Positions 49,545 through 60,159 of a stretch of DNA of 64,000 bases are shown in pieces. Location of the stretch: positions 33,247,940 to 33,311,939 of the forward strand of contig JACDQD010000004.1 of NCBI GenBank assembly GCA_019843655.1, given 5' to 3'. Source of the stretch: Lethocerus indicus (Eukaryota > Arthropoda > Insecta > Hemiptera > Belostomatidae). Under the pieces are notes generated by a model, which made no database searches, had not been told where the DNA came from, and saw only the letters and a list, made by a program, of their open reading frames with translations. The position numbers and the translations under genes were made by a program. Positions within the stretch are counted from its first letter, which is position 1; every line of letters starts with the position of its first letter.

Positions 49545-50930
49545 ATGGGAATCACCAAACCCGAAGAGTATTTTCCACGCGGCGGCACCGCCCCGAAGGA
49601 CGTCCCCGTCTTCAAGAAGAAAACTTTCGTGGTAATATTATCTATTTTCGCTTCTTAACCACTTTTATTCAATATTAACGGCGGGGAAACATTCAACTGT
49701 GTCGATTTTCAGTTCGAGAAGAATGTCGCCGCCAGAAAAGTGAAATTGGGAAAGAGGGAAAGGCGGCGGAAGAGAGTTGCGAAAACACAGAATAAATCCG
49801 AGCCCGAATTCAAGAAACAGACTGCTGGTTTTCAGCCTCTGTCTTATAAGGTAATTTATACCCTTTACCGCCCTTTGCCGACCTTAAATTTGGACCGGTC
49901 GTAAATTAATTCCCGTCGAAAGGGCCGGGATGCGTAACACGCATATTTACGATGGATTCTTATGCGAACTTTAGAAAATATCTTTATTCGATACAGTCAT
50001 CCGGTGATATGTTTTTGTATAGAAATTACGTTTTACGATTCACCGTCGTGTGGTATTTTTCAAAAACGCTCAGGCCTCGTTTTCGAGTCCACGCATCGGT
50101 GCCTTTTCCACCCTTAATCTTTCCGTTTGAACGTACAGAACAATTTTTAATTTTCACAATTCCGAAATATAACGCAGTTTTCCGTTGAGTCTTTCTTCCG
50201 TATCGGAGGTTGATATCGTCTTGCCCGGTTCAGATTTTGCTCCGTCGCGAGCAAACACTACTTTACGAGCTCTTGGAAAGGTCCCTCGGCTGTTTATATT
50301 CTTTCGTACAGACTATGAAATGGGACGCATCTTAACGGCGACGGATAAAATTGGTAAAAGGTTCTTCTGAGACTGTCGCTCCGATGAAAGTGTCTCCGAA
50401 ATCAGTCTACGATCGTGGCTGAAGTATCGCGAAAATTTGTACAAAGCGATTTTGTTGAACCCCCGACAAAAATTGATATTAGGAGTGAAATTGGTTCTAG
50501 CGAAAATCTAACGTAAACACAGATTGGCGCATCTCACCAAAAGGTTGAACGTGTAAATATGTACAAACTCTTAAAATATAACGTTTATATATACAATATA
50601 ATTTATGTATATATCACCGAATGGATACGAGTGATACAGGTTTATCGTATAGAATGATAGGAGACAATTGTAATTCTCTTTTATATTTAACGCATATCCT
50701 AAAGTATGTTCCTCGCAGTTTAATTTTCTCTCTCTCTCTCTCTCTTTTTACAGCATCTATGCGAAGGCATGAAAATTATTTGTTCGGTGAAGGAAATAAC
50801 GGATAATTATATTAATGTCAGTTTGACGGGAAGATTGTTCGGATATATTGACGCCGCGAAAGTTTCTCAGCCCTACAGTTTGCTGCTGGAAGAAACGGGA
50901 GGAACGAAAAGGAAAAATGTACGTTTTAAA

Positions 50931-50972
<42 letters not shown>

Positions 50973-53900
50973 CGCTAGACCCCTAGAAATAATTCTTGGA
51001 CAGTTTTTTTTTTTATCGTATTTTTATAAAATTTCATAAAATTTTCACGATTTTTATTTCAGAATAACCGCCGTACTCTGCAATGGATGTTTCAAAAAGG
51101 ACAGTATCTGTGCTGTAAGATAATCAGTTGCCGTAATCAGAACGAAACTGTGAATGAATCGTTGGCCAAGGACAAACTATTATTGAGCTCAGATCCTGCA
51201 GATGTCAACTGTGATCTCACTCATGATCTAATAACCGAGGGAGATCTTTTGTCGGCAGCCGTCAGTTCACTTGAAGATCACGGATGCACATTGTTTACAG
51301 GAGTACCTGGTGTGATTGCATTTTTATCAAATAAGGATTCGCAGAATTACATTAGAGAATTCAACCGCGGAATGCCTTTGGGTTAGTCGGTAATTAATTA
51401 TATTCCGTTCCTTATAATTATGATTTTTTACTGCGATTGCTTATCGCATATCTTGTTTGCACTACAACAATATAAGTTCCTGTTTTAAAATAATTTTATT
51501 CTCTATACAAATTTTTTTTCTACAACCTTAATCGTTGGCATTGTCAATCGTGTCGTGTGGCGTTGAAATTAATTTTAAAAATCTACAAAAATGTTATTTG
51601 TTTACGTGACTATTAATATTCCAGTCATCGGACAAGTTCTTTGGTGTAAAGTGAAGAAATGCACCGCTTTGGGGCCTACCAAGTCCATTAAAGTTACAAT
51701 ATCTATGAATGAAATTTCTGGCGCAATTCTAACAGACAATATTCGTTTGGACAGATTGCAACCAGGAAACTCAGTCGACGTAATTGTAATAAAGGTCTGT
51801 TTTTATTATTTATTCGTATTTATTATAAATATTTTATATAAAATTTAACGAAAATTTTACTTGTTATTAGATTGTCAATTTATAAGGTTTTACCGATTTT
51901 AAGGTACCTGTCTCTTTGCATTGCATATGGGCTTTGTTTTTTGTAAATATTACAACTGCATTTTTGCATTTTTTATATAGGTATAACTGAAATTAAACAA
52001 TATTATTTATTACGTACATTGTACTCTTTTCAAGTCTAATTTCTTTAAGATTTTAATGTAACCAAATGATACCTCTGCTTCTGTTTTTGTCAGTTATAAC
52101 AGGGGAATATTAGAACTATAATTTTGTGTTACACGGATAGTTTTTTGACGTGATTTTTTCTCATCGTAAAATTATGAAACTATACAGGCAAATATTAAAT
52201 TCTAGGTTGCTGCACAAGGACTTACCGTGAGGATTCCTGGCACCGAGATAATTGGTTATATTGAAGCTAACCAATTGTCGTCGCCTTTTTCTGCGCCTGA
52301 TGATTACGCTTTCGGAGCGACACTGAAAGCTTGCGTCCTCCTGAAAACTCCTCACACCGGCAATTTGTACTTCAGTTTAAAATCGAATCCTGCAACTATT
52401 GCAAAACAAGAACTGGCCGTCGGTGATATATTCACCGATGCAGAGGTAAATGTCACTTTCGTTGTTTGGCAAATAGTCCGAAATATTCACTCCGAGGGAT
52501 TTTTAATATTATTCCGCAATTCGCAATTGCAGGTCCAGGGTGTAACCAACGGAAATATAATTATAAAACTGAAGCGTGGAAAAACCGAATGTAAAGGTTT
52601 GATTCCGTGGAATAAGATCGATGAAAGCATCGACAAGGCTTCATCAGTTATTGAAACATTTATTCCCGGCTCCACTCTGACTTGTCGAGTTATGAATTAT
52701 GAATTAATGGACCAAGTGTATACTTGTACCATGTTGAAGTAAGTCGGAGGTCTGAACTCAATAATATAGTATTACTATTGTAAATATTACTTATTATTAT
52801 TAATGTTGTTCATTTCAAATAATAGTCATTGGTGCTCACAGCTGCTCCAGGACTGTGCTCTTAGCAAAGAATTTGTCCTTAAATTAATTATTTTTTAAAT
52901 TTGTTGATTTTCACGACTGATTTTTGGAGCCGACCTATTTTACAATTTGTCTACTTATCTGTTCCAGGAATGAAGTAGATGAGAAATACTTAACGCATCG
53001 CGATGTCAAAGTGGGGGATCTTGTCGATGTTGTTATTAGTGAATATAAAAAAGACGGTTGTCTTGTTAAATTCGGTTCACTTTCCAGCTATATATGCCGC
53101 GAGCACATGTCCGATGTTCCTTTAGACAGACCAGAATTGAAATTCCGCCTGAACTCTACTCATAAAGGAAGGGTAATAAGAATTTTACGGATATATTATT
53201 TTATTTTAGGCTCGGCTGTAAATTTTCATAATAATATAAGATATAAATTTGATATTAATATCATGTAAGTTTTGTTTTCAATTCTAAAGTATTTATTTTT
53301 CTGTTCTTTGGCCTGAACAATTTGTTCGTCTAATACATCAATTTTTATCGTTCGTATATCGTACGAGAAATTAATGAAAATTTATTAGCATTTGTCAGAA
53401 AAGAAACGCCTTCAACGACAGAACAAGTAGACCTTTAAAAAATTGCTAAAATATTAAGAGACTGTATATATATATATATTTACGTAAAATATTTACCAAC
53501 ATTACTCTTTGATTTCAGGTGCTTCGAGTTTTACCTAAGGTTAAAAAAATTTATATCACTATGAAACAAACTCTAGTCTCTAATCCAGCGCTATTGAGTT
53601 TTAAAAATCTAATCGTCGGCGACTCCTATTACGGTCTGGTCACCGCCGCAACATCCAGCGAAATATACGTTTCCTTCTACGGAAATCTGAAAACGAGAAT
53701 TGAGTTGACGCATCTGCCCGAGAACCCTTTGAAGTATAAAAAATACGACGTGGTAGGAGAAAAAATTCGACCGAAATCGTTTTATCCGACAACGATTCGA
53801 AGAATAAATGTTGATATAGCAATTTTTCATTTTTAGGTGAAATGTTATGTAAATAAAATTGACGGCAATAGGGCACTTTTCAGCCTTCTGAAACCGAGTC

Positions 53901-54044
53901 ATTACGGGAACTTGTTATAGGAAATTTATATTCTATCAGAATTAAAAGTGTAACTACTTCGGGGTTGGAAGCTAAATTAAAATACAAAGATGAATATTTA
54001 GGTGGGTGCGAGAGATTAATAAATAAAACTATGTTGAAACATTA

Positions 54045-54075
<31 letters not shown>

Positions 54076-57000
54076 CTTGTTGTGTTTGTAATACTTATAG
54101 TATCGATAATGCAATTTGAAAAAAATGAATTTCAGATGTTGAGATACCCGTTGAACATTTGAGTGATCATATTTCATTGTGCAGTGGGCTACTCAAATCT
54201 TATTCAATCGGATCTACCATTACTGAAGCGATCCTATACTCTATGAAAAATCAGAAATATCTCTTTACGTTAAGAGAGTCGGTGAAACAATTTTTCAAGG
54301 TACTTTTTTTTTTTCGTGGGTTTTAATATAGTTTTAAGCAAAATTATAATTGAAATTTTTTTTGCACATCCAACGTTGAATTTTTCCAACATGTTTATAA
54401 TTAATACCTTATTAATATTGATAATAATTATTTACATTCATTAAAAAGTTTCCTTACTTTTTAAACAGTGTGACTTTATTTAGTTCTCTAATAATAACGA
54501 AATGTAAATATCTTCTAGAAACATAATAAATTAAACGGCGTTCGAAGCCTTAAAAATGGAATGATGATACCGTGCACGGTTGATAGTATAAAGGAAGATG
54601 GGGCTTATTTGACATTAGCGATTCCTGGGTTCGAAGAAGAAATATTTGTTCCGGAAAAGGTAAAAGAACGGATTAATTTCAATTGAAAAAAAGCTTTCTC
54701 CGACTTTCTGTAAATAATAATATTATTTTTGTCGATTATTCCCAGGATCTTTATGCGGAAGGTCAAGAACCGTTTAAAATAAAAGAAGGAGTTTTCGCGA
54801 AATTTGTCACCGATCCTGAAGATAAAAGTAAATACAAATTAATTTGTAACGAAATATGCGATTTAGGCGTTGATGTGAGTATAAAGTTTGTAACATTTTT
54901 TTTTATTACTAACTACCCTTATATTTTATTGATCGGTAATTCGAATTTATTTCGCTGTTCAATTTTTTTTCCAGTGGATTATTAACAACCTGCTCACTTA
55001 CCTGAAAGACGCTGCCCAATTGCAATCATTAACGGCGTGCACAAGCGTGACTGCAACAGTTACAAAAATTTTGCCCAATATGATAAAATTGAAAATTGGT
55101 TCAGGTGAAAGCGCAACCATGTTGAAAAATCCGAATCCGAAGAATATTCCGTCGGGGACAAAGTGCAAGCTACGGTTTTGTTTCAGAATCCGGTTTTCCG
55201 TACTGTCCGTATAATCCCTGAAAAGGAAATAAGAATAAATCGCGATGCGAGTAAGTGAATTTTTTTTAGTCCGAAAAATGGTCAAAATTTTTAACCGAGA
55301 ATTTACTGGCTCGGTGGCAATGTGCGTTATCAGCCTTAAAGTTGAAATATCCTTGATATTTTTAGCCGAAAAAATGTAAAATTAATTAGATATTTCATTG
55401 TTTTAAAATATACCCAAAAGTGATCAACATTTTAACTTTGGAATTCATTTTATTTCGCTAAAAAAGAAACTTTAATTATTAATCTACTATATATTTACCG
55501 ATATTATCGACAACTTTCTGTCACTTTTCCGGCAAATTTTCGATTTCCCCTCTCGAAGAACTGCTCAAGACCGAAATACATCTTATCAAATTGTCGATTA
55601 CTTTTGGGTACACCTAATATATTTAATTTAAAGAAATTATTATTTTTTTTTGTGATTACCGTTTGCGTTATAAAATAAGCTTTAATTTTGTATATTGAAC
55701 CATTTTTCTTATTTTATTGTTCGGATACTTTTATGTGCGATGTTGTTTCAGGAATGTTGCGCTGTTTGACCAAATCGAGTGTCGTATCCGGTACTGTTGT
55801 CTTTGGAAATGCTCACTTTCAAATTGCCGTATTAAATGGAGGAAAATTGGACGGACTTCTCGTGTACATTCCGGTATGTCTGCATCCCAATTCAAAATCT
55901 CACATGACGTTGGTAGATGTGGGCTACATGTCGACTCAAGATATTCTCATCCACTAGTGAGTCGGTTAACTTTCACTTATTAATAATTCAATAATATGTA
56001 TTCAAACATGAATGATAATTTAACGAGAATTATGTTTATTTCGTTTCAGTATTGACAAAAATATTGCTTTGGGATTTTTAAAAAGACAAAATGTTGTTCC
56101 ATTTCCGAACACTTGTCGTAAAACTAACTCGGATACGGTTCCTGGAATTACGAAAGAAAAGAAAACCCGTTGCAATAGCGACACTGATAAAGAACCGGCT
56201 GAAAATAGTTCACTGAAAAAAAAGAGTAAGAGAAAAAGTTCAGATATCGATAACGAATCCGCCAAAAAGAAGAAATTAAATTCCGCTGATGGTCCAGCTG
56301 AGAAAAATGAATTTGTATCAGCGATGAATATACAAATGAGGAAACAACCGGACTTGTCAAAATTATCGTTAAGAGACGCCGCTTCTTTCATCTGGGATGC
56401 GACTCCCGATGACCTAACTAGGGTTGTTTCCGGTACTTCTACGTCGGATGAAAACAAAGAGGTTAGTCGCCTATTTCATTGCGAACAATTTACCGATATA
56501 AATAAGTTGAGGGTATACTGTTATTTCCCAACGGTAAAAATGTTCCATTCGTTTTATTTTGCTTTTGAGACATTTACTTTCGACCGTTCTACATTCGTAT
56601 TTATGACGCCGTTGCTGTTTGTATATTTTCTATAAATAATTGTCCCGATCGTAAATAAATTGAATTTTACTCCTAGGACTCCGACGACGAAGTCACCGAG
56701 AAAAGGAAACTGACCGCGGCCGAAAAAAGAATCGCCGCAAGAGAATGAAAAGAAGATTCGGGAAAAAGAAGAAGAATTATTGAATATTGAAAATGATCCA
56801 AAGTCCGTCGATCATTTTGAGAGACTTGTCCTGGCCTCTCCCAATAGTTCAATCTATTGGATTAAATATATGGTATTTCATTTACAGGTAATATATCGGA
56901 CCGATTTCTATATTTAGCAATATTCAATTAGTATAGAATAGTTCAAATATTGTTGGTAATTTTTAATTATCAGTTATTAGTCGTGATTGTCTAGTAACCA

Positions 57001-58356
57001 AATCATTAAAGAATGTTGGAATAAAATAAATATAACTCGATTATATTTCGTCTTATTTTTCTACTTATCAAACGGCATATAGAGAGGCCTCAAAATGCTA
57101 ATTATTTTACGCTGAACGATACGGTTGGTAAGTTTCATCTTAAAAAAAATATATATAACGGGAATACTGTTTTAAATTTACTGATCCGCTATTAGATTGG
57201 ATAATTAAAAAGTGATCTTTCAGGCAACTGAAATTGAAAAAGCCCGAGGTATTGCCAAGAGGGCGTTGAAGCAAATGGACGTCAGAGAAGAAAAGGAAAG
57301 GATGAACGTATGGGTAGCCTTATTGAATCTGGAAAACTTGTACGGCACTCCAGTAAGTACAATCGCAAAACTGTTGTCCATAAATAATACGAGTGACATT
57401 TTCTTCTACTCCTCTTAATCCGATCAAATTTAACACGTCTGCTTATTCACTTTTTAGGAGACCTTCAAGGAAGCTCTAGACGAGGCGTTAAAACTCAGTG
57501 ATGACTATCAGATATACTTGAAAGTTTTAGAAATATACGCCGGTTCGGATAAGACGCACGTAAGGATATCTCTGTTATTGGGTTAATCGATAAGAATTGT
57601 TCAGATCGATCGGCTTTATATACCGTTTTCTGTTCGTCCAGGAACTCGAACGTTTAGCGAATACGATGGTACGTAAGTATCGTAATAATAGCGACTGCTA
57701 TTTGCGTTGTATGTCGGCTTTGATGAAAGCGGGCCTGTGCGAAAAGAGTAGGAATTTCTTGCAGAGAGCTCTCGGGTATCCCACAGAAAGAGCGTAAGTT
57801 ACGTTTACCTTTTATCGAATTATTATTATTTCGTATAATATATTCAGTTCTGTAAAGTATTAAATTCATGTTTTTATTTTCAGACGTAACGCTCATTTCG
57901 AGGTTCGCCCTGATGGAAAACCAGTACGGCTACCCGGAACAGGCGCAGGCCCTGTTCGAAAACGTACTGACGTCGTACCCGAGTAGAGTCGACGTGTGGT
58001 CAGTTTACGTCGACATGTTAGTTAAATCCGGTTCGACCGATCTCGCCAGGTAAGTTTACGGATTGTAGATAATCTAAAAAAAATTAATTACCTTTATTGT
58101 ATTATATTTAATACGTACGTCAAATTCATTAAATGTTTCATCGTTCGCATTTGTAATTTTGCGACTTTGTTATTTATTTTTCTGTAGGCAAGTTCTGGAA
58201 AGAGCTGCAGGCCAACAGCTGCCAGCAAAGAAGATGAAATCTGTTTATTCCAAGTGGTTGTCGTTTGAAGAAAGTCATGGAAATGAAGAATCAGTCCGAA
58301 AGGTTAAAGAGGCGGCATTCCAGTATGTCAACAACGTAACAAGTACATTGGAATAA
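49545..58356 (+). CDS. PDCD11: ribosome biogenesis factor Rrp5/PDCD11 (22 exons)
   Basis: Rrp5/PDCD11 is a nucleolar RNA-binding protein needed for pre-rRNA processing of both subunits. The N-terminus (EEYFPRGGT) and first S1 repeat ([14 protein letters not shown]) match the family closely, as do the C-terminal HAT repeats. Exons: 49545-49631, 49713-49850, 50754-50918, 51063-51381, 51625-51794, 52206-52445, 52533-52738, 52968-53172, 53519-53752, 53837-54001, 54136-54299, 54519-54659, 54746-54874, 54975-55250, 55752-55956, 56050-56461, 56677-56887, 57224-57352, 57458-57559, 57642-57793, 57884-58049, 58188-58356. All introns are GT-AG. The start was chosen for its CAAAATGG context and N-terminal match. 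The sum is about 1394 residues, shorter than human (about 1870) and yeast (about 1730) forms. Four frame breaks (listed separately) interrupt it. Exon boundaries are inferred from phase and homology. Confidence 0.9.
53891..53901 (+). other. frame break 1 in Rrp5 exon 10 (one base missing)
   Basis: Exon 10 reads [11 protein letters not shown] in the entering frame and [17 protein letters not shown] in the frame required by exon 11. The switch lies near 53897-53899. The exon is 165 bases, while the phases on both sides require 3n+1. A stop (TAG) follows within ten codons if uncorrected. Confidence 0.85.
55102..55125 (+). other. frame break 2 in Rrp5 exon 14 (one base missing)
   Basis: The first part reads [19 protein letters not shown]. 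The continuation [20 protein letters not shown] is in another frame, and only this second frame reaches the donor at 55251 in the phase that exon 15 needs. The exon is 276 bases where 3n+1 is expected. Confidence 0.8.
55407..55622 (+). mobile_element. mariner-like MITE, copy e, inside an Rrp5 intron
   Basis: It runs from TACCCAAAAGTGATCAAC to TCGATTACTTTTGGGTACAC C and is the least decayed of the five copies. The interior matches copy a (GGAATTCATTTTATTTCGC; ACTATATATTTACCGATATT). It lies in intron 14, making that intron (501 bases) larger than its neighbours without touching splice sites. Confidence 0.85.
56743..56752 (+). other. frame break 3 in Rrp5 exon 17 (one extra base)
   Basis: [15 protein letters not shown] ends at a TGA in the entering frame, and [19 protein letters not shown] follows in the next frame. 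Dropping one base near 56748 would join them. The exon is 211 bases where 210 is expected from the phases of its neighbours. Confidence 0.85.
57790..57886 (+). other. frame mismatch at the Rrp5 exon 20/21 junction
   Basis: Exon 20 ends in phase 2 at the GTAAGT donor (57794), but exon 21 needs phase 1 to read [16 protein letters not shown]. No alternative donor or acceptor with good consensus solves this. One surplus base at the donor edge (the C at 57793) or one missing base in the acceptor region would explain it. Confidence 0.65.
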
Positions 58357-58507
58357 AAATACGCTCTTTATTATTACTTCGCGTTAAATTTAACCGAAGC
58401 GTTAATATCGAGTTCTTCAATTTTACTCTTTCCTGTCTTATACAAAATACTGTGACTGAAGCAGTGTATTTCCGTTGTAAATAATTAATCGTTAAAGTGT
58501 ATTTTGT

Positions 58508-58513
58508 AATAAA
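58508..58513 (+). terminator. Rrp5 polyadenylation signal
   Basis: A canonical AATAAA lies 152 bases after the stop codon, followed by a T/G-containing stretch. An earlier AATAAA-like hexamer overlaps the stop codon itself (58351-58357) and is less likely to be used. Confidence 0.6.
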
Positions 58514-58904
58514 TGTTATCAGAGTTTGATTGATACTCCCGGATTGTCTTTTCTAATATCTATATTCTTCTAAATATTTATAGACCTATTGGGTTGTACT
58601 AAATGAGACAATCCCAAACGGTGATTTGTCGGGAGAAACCGACGGTAACAATCCACCCGTAGTGTAGAGGAAATAAATTAGACCAGATCTTATTGTAAAG
58701 ACCTTTGCATTGCGTTGGTAAAATGGCAATTTGTGATCAACCCATTCAGGGGTGTTAACATTGTATGGCTTTCTTCAGTAATCTTCTTGATAACTGCAAC
58801 CTGTAATTGATAACAAGCTCCAACAGTAATCGAAATGAGCAGTATTTTTTCTTTGTTGGTACCGTTGTTAACACATACAGCATATTATCAATGGCCCAAA
58901 TCGT
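58514..58904. other. short intergenic DNA after Rrp5
   Basis: No gene is seen. TTGGGTTGTACTAAATGA at about 58590-58607 faintly recalls a mariner terminus but has no partner. Confidence 0.35.
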
Positions 58905-60155
58905 GCCAAAAATGCGGTAATAGGCGCATATTCAGACTAAAAATGCGGTTTTCAGGCGCAAAATCAACCCAAAAATGTGGTATTTTGTAAGCCCAAACAT
59001 TCGGTTTTTAGGCTCAAATTTGGCCCAAAAATGCGGTTGTTAATCCAAAAATTGGATTTTTGGGCTCAATATCGGCCCAAAAATGCTGTTTGTAGACGCT
59101 AAATCGGCCGAGAAAAGCGGTTTTCAGGCGCGAAATCGGCTCAAAAATGTTGGTTTTAGGTGCAAAATCGGCCAAAATGCTGATTTTACGACCAAAAATG
59201 CGGTTTTTACGCCCAAAAAATGTGGTTTTTAGGCGAAAAATCGGCCCAAAAATGCGATTATTTTGCCCGAAAATGGGGTTTTTAAGCGCAAAATCGGCCA
59301 AAAAATGCGGGTTCTAGCCCCGAAAATGGGTTTTTAGGTTAAAAATCGGCCAAAAAATGCGGGTTCTAGCCCCGAAAATGAGTTTTTAGGTTAAAAATCG
59401 GCAAACAAATGCGGGTTCTAGCCCCGAAAATGGGTTTTTTAGGTTAAAAATCGGCCCAAATATGCGGTTTTTAAGTGCAAAAAATGCCGATTTTGAGCCC
59501 AAACTTGACCAAAAAATGCAGTTTTTATGCCCAAAAATGCGGTCTATAGGTGCTGAATCGGCTCAAAAGCGGTTTTCAGGAGCTAAATTGGCACAAAAAT
59601 GAGGTTTTTTGGCGAAAATTGGCCCAAAAAAGGCGGTTTTCTGGCGCATAATCCGCCAACAATTCTGCTTTTAACCCCAAAATGCGGTTTTCTGGCGCAA
59701 AATCGGCCCAAAAATACAGTTTTCGGACGCCAAATCGGCCCAAAAATGTGGTTTTTAACCCGAAAGACAGGGTTTTTAGGCCCAAAAATCCCGGTTTTAC
59801 CCATAAAAATGGAGTTTGTAGGCTCCAAATTGCCCAAAAATGCGGTTTTTACGCCCAAAAATGCAGTTTTAAGGCGTAAAATTAGCCCAAAAATGCGGTT
59901 TTAAGGCGCTAAATCGGCAAAAAATGCTGCTATAAACCCCAAAAAGGCGGTTTTAACCCGCAAAATCTACCAAAATATAGGGTTTTTAAGCCCCATAAAT
60001 CCCGTTTTTACCTAAAAAAATGGAGTTCGTAGGCTTCTTATTGCCGAAAAATGCGGTTTTTACGCCCAAAAATGCATTCTTAAGGCGTTAAATTAGCCCA
60101 AAAATGCGGTTTTTAGGCGCCAATCGGCCGTGGAATGGGGTGTTTAAGATCAAAC
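58905..60155 (+). repeat. degenerate ~33 bp tandem array, forward orientation
   Basis: The loose consensus is AAAAATGCGGTTTTTAGGCG followed by CAAAATCGGCCC, repeated roughly 35 times with substitutions and small indels. At 59291-59450 a more regular sub-array of about 52 bases occurs three times (CGGGTTCTAGCCCCGAAAAT G). Open frames through it are repeat artefacts. Confidence 0.9.
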
Positions 60156-60159
60156 TGGG

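Larger units (their letters stand above)
50754..55956 (+). other. S1 RNA-binding repeat region of Rrp5
   Basis: About nine OB-fold S1-like repeats can be picked out in exons 3-15. Examples are [82 protein letters not shown] and [20 protein letters not shown]. The family usually has 12 or more, so some repeats are missing or too diverged to see. These repeats bind pre-rRNA around the cleavage sites in the ITS1 region. Confidence 0.75.
56677..58356 (+). other. HAT/TPR-like C-terminal domain of Rrp5
   Basis: Exons 17-22 encode the half-a-TPR repeats: [78 protein letters not shown] and [18 protein letters not shown]. This domain acts in 18S rRNA maturation in yeast. It is the best conserved part of the gene and its order matches the family. 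It follows a Lys/Ser-rich acidic-basic linker in exon 16, probably a nuclear targeting region. Confidence 0.85.

Noticed and set aside
49952..50370. Frames inside the second intron of Rrp5
   Set aside because: They lack S1 or other family motifs and are not flanked by splice signals in a compatible phase.
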